Source of the DNA: Actinophytocola oryzae
GTDB lineage: Bacteria; Actinomycetota; Actinomycetes; Mycobacteriales; Pseudonocardiaceae
Direction of reading: 5' to 3'
Length of the DNA: 64,000 bases
Assembly (NCBI RefSeq): GCF_004364325.1
Contig: NZ_SOCP01000003.1
Coordinates: forward strand, 434,001-498,000
The notes under the pieces were generated by a model. That model was not told the origin of the DNA. It saw only the letters and a program-made list of their open reading frames with translations, and did not search any database. The position numbers and the translations under genes are program-made. How positions within the stretch are numbered: position 1 is the stretch's first letter; each line of letters opens with the position of its first letter. Below, piece by piece: positions 59,700 to 64,000 of this stretch.

Positions 59700-62600
59700 C
59701 TAGATGTCGATCGCCGACGTGTCTACCCGCTCGGACGACTCGACGAGCCAGTTCCGCCTCGGTTCGACCTTCTCGCCCATCAGCAGCTCCAGCGCCGCCT
59801 CGGCCGCCTCCGCGTCGTCGAGCGTGATGCGGCGCACCGAGCGCGAGGCCGGGTTCATCGTGGTGTCCCACAGCTCCTCGGCATCCATCTCGCCGAGGCC
59901 CTTGAACCGGGGCACCGGCGTGACGACGGTCTTGCCCGCCTTCTCCAGCGCGGCGACCTTGGTCTCCATCTCACGCTGCGTGAACGTGAAGTGGGTCTCC
60001 GGGTTGCGCCCCCTGGTGGTGATCTTGTGCAGCGGCGGCATGGCGGCGAAGAGCCTCCCGTCCTCGATCACCGGCCGCATGTACCGCGCGAACAGCGTGA
60101 TCAGCAGCGTCCGGATGTGCGACCCGTCGACGTCCGCGTCCGCCATCAGGATGACCCGCCCGTACCGCATGGTCGACAGGTCGAACGTGCGCCCCGTCCC
60201 GGCCCCGAGCACCTGCACGATCGACGCGATCTCCACGTTCCGCAACGTGTCGGCGAGACTCGCCTTCTGGACGTTGAGAATCTTGCCGCGCAGGGGAAGC
60301 AGCGCCTGGTACTCGGACACGCGGGCGAGCCGGGCGCTGTTGTGCACGAAGACGCCGGCCTCGAGTGCGAAGTTGTGGTAACCGTCGACAGTGAGGTCGT
60401 ACACGTCGGCGGACTCGTCGAGAGCCTCCACGGACACGACTGCGTGGTTGACCAGGCTCGCCGCCTCACGGAGCCGCGTGTAGTCACCCTCGTAGTGCGC
60501 GAGCAGCCGGTCGAACCTGAGTCCGGTCCGGGCGGTGCGCAACCGCTCGGAGTCATGGGCTGAGCCCAGTTCGCTGTCGGACAACGAGAGCAGCGTCGAA
60601 ATCCGCTTGAGCGCGGCGATCCGCCTGCCGTCCTGCTGTCGCGCGACACGTGTCACGCGAGGCACGGACTCGACGTACCTGCGCCGCCCTGCCTGCGCCT
60701 TCGCGAGATGTCCCGTGGACGGGTCACTCATGCTGACCTTCATGCGCACCGAGTGCTCCGCGCCGAACTCGGGGTTGTTCCGGTGCCAGGCCAGGACCGC
60801 GGTGCGCTGCCGCTCGCGCTCGGCGGGATCCGCGAACTGTGCGACCGTCGTCTGTCGCCGCCACTCGAGGAGTGCCTCGTCCTGCCACTGCTCGCTGCGT
60901 GGGTCGTTGTTGCGCTTGTCGACGTCGACGTGGTGCCGGACGATGCCGTTGTCGGCAGTGTCGAGTCCGTGCCGCAGGTTGTACCCGTCCGCGAGGTAGT
61001 GGGAGTAGACCCATTCCTCCCGGTCGTTCATCCACACTCGCTCGTACCCGTCGAGCTTGTCACCCGCGGTCCGGGCCGAGACCGAGCGGTACAGCGGCAT
61101 CAGGGAGTCACCCTGCGCCAGCTCGTCCGCCCGGCGGTAGGAACCGTCGCGGAGGCGGAACAGGTGGTCCGGGGTGCAGCGCACCGACTCGCCGTTGTCC
61201 AGCGTGACCCGCACGAGCGGGGCGTCCCGCTTGGTCAGCCGGGGCTCCACCAGCGGCGCCAGCACGACGCGACCGGCCTTGTTGGTCGTGTAACCGAAGT
61301 GCGTGATCCCCTTCGCCCCGTCGGCGGCGAGGTCGGCGAAGGAACGGCTCTCCCCTGAGGCGAGCGCGACCATCGTGTCGCCGGTGAAGCAGCCGAGGGC
61401 GCTGTCGCCCTCCACGAGAAAGAGCTCGCTGCGGTTGATGCCCGTCGAGCGGCAGTCGACCAGTTTCGGGGGCATTGCCGCGCCTTCCAGCGCGGTCTTG
61501 CGGCGGGCGGCGTCCTTCTGCTGTTTCTGGGTCAGGCGGACGCGGGAGGCGTCGACGACCTTCTGCAGAACGGTCTTGGCCTCGGTCTTGGTCTTGCGGT
61601 TCTCGGTCCAGGCGCGGATCTCTGCATCCACGATGGACTGGAGGACCTTGGTGATGCCGGCCGTCGACAGCTCGTCCTTGGTCTGGGACGTGAACTGGGG
61701 CTCGGGAAGCTTCACGTGCACGACCGCGGTCATCCCCTCCTCGACGTCGTCGACGGTCGGGGGGTCCTCCTTGGGCTTCAGCAGTCCACGAGTCTTCGCG
61801 ATGGCCTCCTGTACGGCCTTCACGACGGCGCGGTCGAAGCCCCGCCGGTGGGTGCCGCCGTGCACGTTGCGGATCGTGTTCGTGAAGCACTCGATCGTGC
61901 GTTCGTAGCCGGTGCCCCAGCGCATGGCGACCTCGACCTCGGCCACGCGCTCCACTTTGGACTGCATGACGCCGTTCTCGTCGGCGGCGTTCTCGCGGTA
62001 GGTGCCCGTGCCGTTGATCATGATCATGCCGGACACCGGTTTCTCGCTGGCCGGCGCCAGGAACTCGACCATGTCGGCGAGTCCGTTGGGGTAGTGGAAG
62101 ATCTCCTCGTCGATGGCGCCTTCGAGCGTGTTGCGCAACACGTAGGTGACACCCGGCACGAGGAACGCCGTATGACGCAGCTTGGCCCGCACGGCCTCGA
62201 CGTCCAGGGTCGCGTTGTTCTCGAAGTACCTGGCGTCGTACCAGTAGCGGATGGAGGTGCCGCTCGGCTCGCCGCGCTTCATCCGGCGCACCACGTTGAG
62301 GCCGGAGCGCTTGGTGAACTTCGCCTTGGGTCCGCTGTCGGCGAACTCGCCCGGCACGCCGTGCGCGAACGACATCTGGTGGACCTTGCCGTCCTGCTTG
62401 ACGGTGACGTCGAAGCGGTGCGACAGCGCGTTGACCGCCGACGCGCCGACGCCGTGCAGGCCGCCGGAGGTCTTGTAGCCCGAGCCGCCGAACTTGCCGC
62501 CCGCGTGGAGGCGCGTCAACACCAGCTCGACCCCGGACAGGCCGGACTTCGTGTGCACCCCCGTGGGGATGCCGCGTCCGTCGTCGTCGACCTGGACGCT

Positions 62601-62804
62601 GCTGTCCGCGTGCAGCGTCACGACGACGCGGGTCGCGTGGCCCGCGATGCCCTCGTCGGTCGAGTTGTCGACGACCTCGTTGAACAGGTGGTTGATGCCT
62701 CGGCTGTCCGTCGAGCCGATGTACATCCCCGGACGTTTCCGCACCGCCTCGAGGCCCTCGAGGTGGGTCAGATCGTCGGCGCCGTAAAAGGTTCCCGCAG
62801 TCAC
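59700..62804 (-). CDS. parE: Type II topoisomerase B subunit (ParE-like), interrupted in frame by an intein
   Basis: The 1034-residue precursor contains a 683-residue extein. GHKL ATPase motifs are present: [19 protein letters not shown] (15-33), [11 protein letters not shown] (42-52), VDDDGRGIP (72-80) and [18 protein letters not shown] (111-128). The transducer follows, then TOPRIM EGDSALG (465-471), which is split from [20 protein letters not shown] by the intein (472-822). [16 protein letters not shown] and [20 protein letters not shown] complete the Mg and B/A contact regions. It supplies ATP-driven strand passage to ParC. ATG 62804 gives a typical start. parE and parC are 13 nt apart and share one transcript. 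Confidence 0.94.
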   Translation of the reverse strand: MTAGTFYGADDLTHLEGLEAVRKRPGMYIGSTDSRGINHLFNEVVDNSTDEGIAGHATRVVVTLHADSSVQVDDDGRGIPTGVHTKSGLSGVELVLTRLHAGGKFGGSGYKTSGGLHGVGASAVNALSHRFDVTVKQDGKVHQMSFAHGVPGEFADSGPKAKFTKRSGLNVVRRMKRGEPSGTSIRYWYDARYFENNATLDVEAVRAKLRHTAFLVPGVTYVLRNTLEGAIDEEIFHYPNGLADMVEFLAPASEKPVSGMIMINGTGTYRENAADENGVMQSKVERVAEVEVAMRWGTGYERTIECFTNTIRNVHGGTHRRGFDRAVVKAVQEAIAKTRGLLKPKEDPPTVDDVEEGMTAVVHVKLPEPQFTSQTKDELSTAGITKVLQSIVDAEIRAWTENRKTKTEAKTVLQKVVDASRVRLTQKQQKDAARRKTALEGAAMPPKLVDCRSTGINRSELFLVEGDSALGCFTGDTMVALASGESRSFADLAADGAKGITHFGYTTNKAGRVVLAPLVEPRLTKRDAPLVRVTLDNGESVRCTPDHLFRLRDGSYRRADELAQGDSLMPLYRSVSARTAGDKLDGYERVWMNDREEWVYSHYLADGYNLRHGLDTADNGIVRHHVDVDKRNNDPRSEQWQDEALLEWRRQTTVAQFADPAERERQRTAVLAWHRNNPEFGAEHSVRMKVSMSDPSTGHLAKAQAGRRRYVESVPRVTRVARQQDGRRIAALKRISTLLSLSDSELGSAHDSERLRTARTGLRFDRLLAHYEGDYTRLREAASLVNHAVVSVEALDESADVYDLTVDGYHNFALEAGVFVHNSARLARVSEYQALLPLRGKILNVQKASLADTLRNVEIASIVQVLGAGTGRTFDLSTMRYGRVILMADADVDGSHIRTLLITLFARYMRPVIEDGRLFAAMPPLHKITTRGRNPETHFTFTQREMETKVAALEKAGKTVVTPVPRFKGLGEMDAEELWDTTMNPASRSVRRITLDDAEAAEAALELLMGEKVEPRRNWLVESSERVDTSAIDI
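60339..61391 (-). mobile_element. Intein in ParE TOPRIM motif, with HNH-like endonuclease insert
   Basis: The 351-residue element begins [13 protein letters not shown] (Cys1, block A), has [20 protein letters not shown] as block B with Thr and His, and ends [22 protein letters not shown] before Ser. These blocks closely recall the Synechocystis GyrB intein at the same EGDSA site. Inserted between DSLMPLYRS and VVSVEALDE is about 215 residues containing [13 protein letters not shown] (residues 152-164), an HNH-type endonuclease motif with intact His, His, Asn and Asn. It is therefore likely a full, active homing intein. Confidence 0.9.
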
Positions 62805-63193
62805 TTCTGGTCGTCTCCCGATTCATGGCGCGCCCGTGCTCAGGCGGCCACCACCGTAGAGAGCCTATCCGCTACCCCTGACAACCCCCGGCATTCGCTC
62901 CCCAAGAACCCGATGCCGCAGGTCCGACCAACTTCCCGCGAGGTGGGCGGTGATGTTCTGTAGCGGGGCGTCCGCGAACTCTCCTGCCTGGTCATGGCCG
63001 TGCCGCCCGCCCCGACACCCCGTCGGTCGCGGTCGACAGCGGCCCCAGCATACCCGCGAACGATCCGGTTACGACGACGTCTCCTCGATCACAGCGCCGC
63101 GCCGGACCGCGAATGTCCGTCCACTGTGGCTGGCCACCACACGATCAGGTGAGCCCGTTTGGCCCTCCCGGCCTCCGACTGTATGGTGAACAC
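62805..63193. other. 389-bp intergenic region upstream of parE
   Basis: This holds the minus-strand promoter of parE and, on the plus strand, TTGGCC-N17-TATGGT (63159-63187), a likely sigma-70-type promoter for a leaderless transcript starting near 63194. I see no tRNA, no protein gene and no strong hairpin in it. Confidence 0.45.
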
Positions 63194-63346
63194 ATGTTCG
63201 TTTCAACGCATCCCGGACCATGTCCCGACAACCTGCACGCATCCGCCACCGCGACTGGTGGGGTTGCGGATGTCCTTGCTGCCCAACCATTTCCCGACGA
63301 CTCGGACACCAGACGACCTGGACGCACCCCTGAGTCACCTCCCTGA
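63194..63346 (+). CDS. Possible leaderless small protein, unknown
   Basis: A 50-residue frame begins at ATG 63194, 7 nt after a good -10 (TATGGT) with a -35 17 bp before it, an arrangement expected of a leaderless actinobacterial mRNA. The product starts MFVSTHPGPCPDNLHASATA and is Pro/Asp/Ala-rich with no recognised motif. Coding bias is weak. It may instead mark a noncoding transcript or the 5' end of a different frame. Confidence 0.25.
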   Translation: MFVSTHPGPCPDNLHASATATGGVADVLAAQPFPDDSDTRRPGRTPESPP

Positions 63347-63602
63347 CCTCGCGAGTGACATCGCGGCCTTTCGCGCGGCACCCGTCTGCCCTCGGCACGA
63401 CCGTCGGTGGCGGCCGACCGGCCTGGGCTCGCGGGGCCACGGACGCAGATCCAGTGCGGGCCCCCGGCTGATCTGCGTGGTGCGTTCGGCATGTCGCACC
63501 CCGGTGCGGCGGCGGTCGCGGTTCAGCGGTTCCCGCACGAACTCGACCGTCGACCGCGGCCTTCGGCGAGGCCTCGGGCGGCGACGGGATGGGGGAACCT
63601 CG

Positions 63603-64000
63603 TCAGGCCGGTTGGTGGTTCGTGCCCTCGCGGGCGGTTTCCGGCACCCGGTCGAAGCGGACCTCGTCGTCCACCGGGCCTCGGCGGAGCATCAGGACGT
63701 CCTTCGGGTAGTTCTGATGCAGGCGCCACGGGGCGGCGGAGCCCTGTTTCGGCAGGGTGTCCAGGCTGCGCAGGACGTAGCCCGACATGAGGTTGATGAT
63801 CGGCTCCGTGTCGGTGCCCGGGTCGGCGGGTACCGGGGTCACCACCTGGTAGCCGTGGGCCGCCATGTGGTTGAGCAGTCTGCAGACGTAGGTCGCCACC
63901 AGGTCGGCCTTGAGGGTCCAGGAGGCATTCGTGTAGCCGATGGTCAGGGCGAAGTTGGGGACGCCGGAGAGCATCATTCCCTTGTACGCCAGCGTGTCGC
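63603..64000 (-). CDS. Flavin-containing monooxygenase, C-terminal part (cut by window edge)
   Basis: The last 132 codons of an FMO/Baeyer-Villiger-type monooxygenase are visible. DTLAYKGMMLSGVPNFALTIGYTNASWTLKADLVATYVCRLLNHM is the strongly conserved C-terminal block of the EthA/MymA group of mycobacteria, which ends the FAD/NADPH enzyme. The tail (LDTLPKQGSAAPWRLHQNYPKDVLMLRRGPVDDEVRFD) is also typical. The nucleotide-binding domains lie beyond base 64000. It would oxygenate a ketone or sulfide using NADPH and O2. Confidence 0.88.
   Translation of the reverse strand, partial: DTLAYKGMMLSGVPNFALTIGYTNASWTLKADLVATYVCRLLNHMAAHGYQVVTPVPADPGTDTEPIINLMSGYVLRSLDTLPKQGSAAPWRLHQNYPKDVLMLRRGPVDDEVRFDRVPETAREGTNHQPA

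Noticed and set aside
56174..59827. A 1217-codon plus-strand frame opposite parC
   Set aside because: It is antisense to a clear topoisomerase gene and has Arg/His/Pro/Val-rich composition from the GC-biased complementary strand.
60690..60950. HNH endonuclease region in the parE intein as a separate gene
   Set aside because: It is continuous in frame with the intein splicing blocks on both sides and has no start of its own.
56156..62804. True DNA gyrase (gyrA/gyrB) identity for the intein-bearing pair
   Set aside because: No clear GyrA-box is visible in the C-terminal pinwheel and the parE-parC order with short subunits fits the second actinobacterial type II topoisomerase; a matrix search for the GyrA-box would settle it.
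63220..63333. 37-residue frame with a GCGCPCC cysteine cluster
   Set aside because: No ribosome binding site and no similarity to a known peptide; kept only as a side remark under the leaderless transcript.

Overview
The window is high-GC actinobacterial DNA, most likely from a filamentous Pseudonocardiales/Pseudonocardiaceae-type organism. The evidence is extreme third-position GC, frequent GTG starts, 4-nt stop/start overlaps, actinomycete-typical families (AfsR-type regulator, XRE-DUF397 pair, DUF2630, F420-type nitroreductase, CE1758/CE1759-like flavin pair), a chitinase with DasR-like operators, and an assimilatory nitrate operon with an NnaR-like HemD-winged-helix protein. No rRNA, tRNA, CRISPR array or transposase was found.

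Layout. 1-5.7 kb: 5' part of a sensor kinase, a secreted tripeptidyl-aminopeptidase-like hydrolase, a dimethylargininase and a secreted CBM2-FnIII-GH18 chitinase. 5.7-8.4 kb (minus): glycerophosphodiesterase, cytidylyltransferase-like enzyme and CDP-glycerol glycerophosphotransferase, a compact polyglycerol-phosphate set. 8.5-18.2 kb (minus): a seven-gene nitrate assimilation operon in transcript order nasA, nasB-like flavoprotein, narK, nirB, nirD, nnaR/hemD-like, cbiX/sirB-like, nearly all translationally coupled, with a possible GlnR box upstream. 18.5-24.8 kb (plus): two orphan GvpF/L proteins, an AfsR/SARP-NB-ARC-TPR regulator, an unannotated 24-residue Cys/Gly peptide with a strong ribosome binding site, a PP2C-like phosphatase, DUF2630, a deazaflavin-dependent reductase and a TmrB-like kinase-fold protein. 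25.0-25.9 kb: two abutting small genes whose facing termini carry the same FNxQxxxGxxNIVNSPGA motif, which looks like an amyloid-type signalling pair.

26-34.7 kb: DUF4232 lipoprotein, pyruvate oxidase/dehydrogenase with a divergent LysR regulator, type II NADH dehydrogenase, and a GntR-creatininase-esterase-AbgT unit whose GntR operator overlaps its own start codon. 34.7-36.0 kb: a lower-GC gene of unknown function with a HEPN-like RNxxxH motif. 36-41.6 kb: secreted DUF6351 hydrolase, FetB-like permease, and the methionine-salvage enzymes MtnA and MtnC. 41.6-47 kb: an ABC exporter, a PAP2 phosphatase and an LLM flavin monooxygenase/reductase pair. 47-51.6 kb: XRE-DUF397 pair, GNAT, LigD-type polymerase domain, a Gly-Tyr-Asp-rich membrane protein and an SDR. 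51.6-54.7 kb: a 30-bp tandem repeat abutting a GH95 fucosidase whose C-terminus seems frameshifted.

56.1-62.8 kb (minus): a second type II topoisomerase, parE-parC, in which both genes carry an intein. The ParE intein (351 aa) has an HNH-like insert in the TOPRIM site. The ParC intein (348 aa) lies directly after the catalytic tyrosine and has a degenerate LAGLIDADG-like motif. The window ends in the C-terminus of an EthA/MymA-like flavin monooxygenase.

Strongest candidates for something undescribed: the facing-motif pair at 25.0-25.9 kb, the 24-aa Cys peptide at 22.5 kb, the double-intein topoisomerase, and the HEPN-like gene at 34.7 kb. All functional claims rest on reading motifs by eye; no database search was run.
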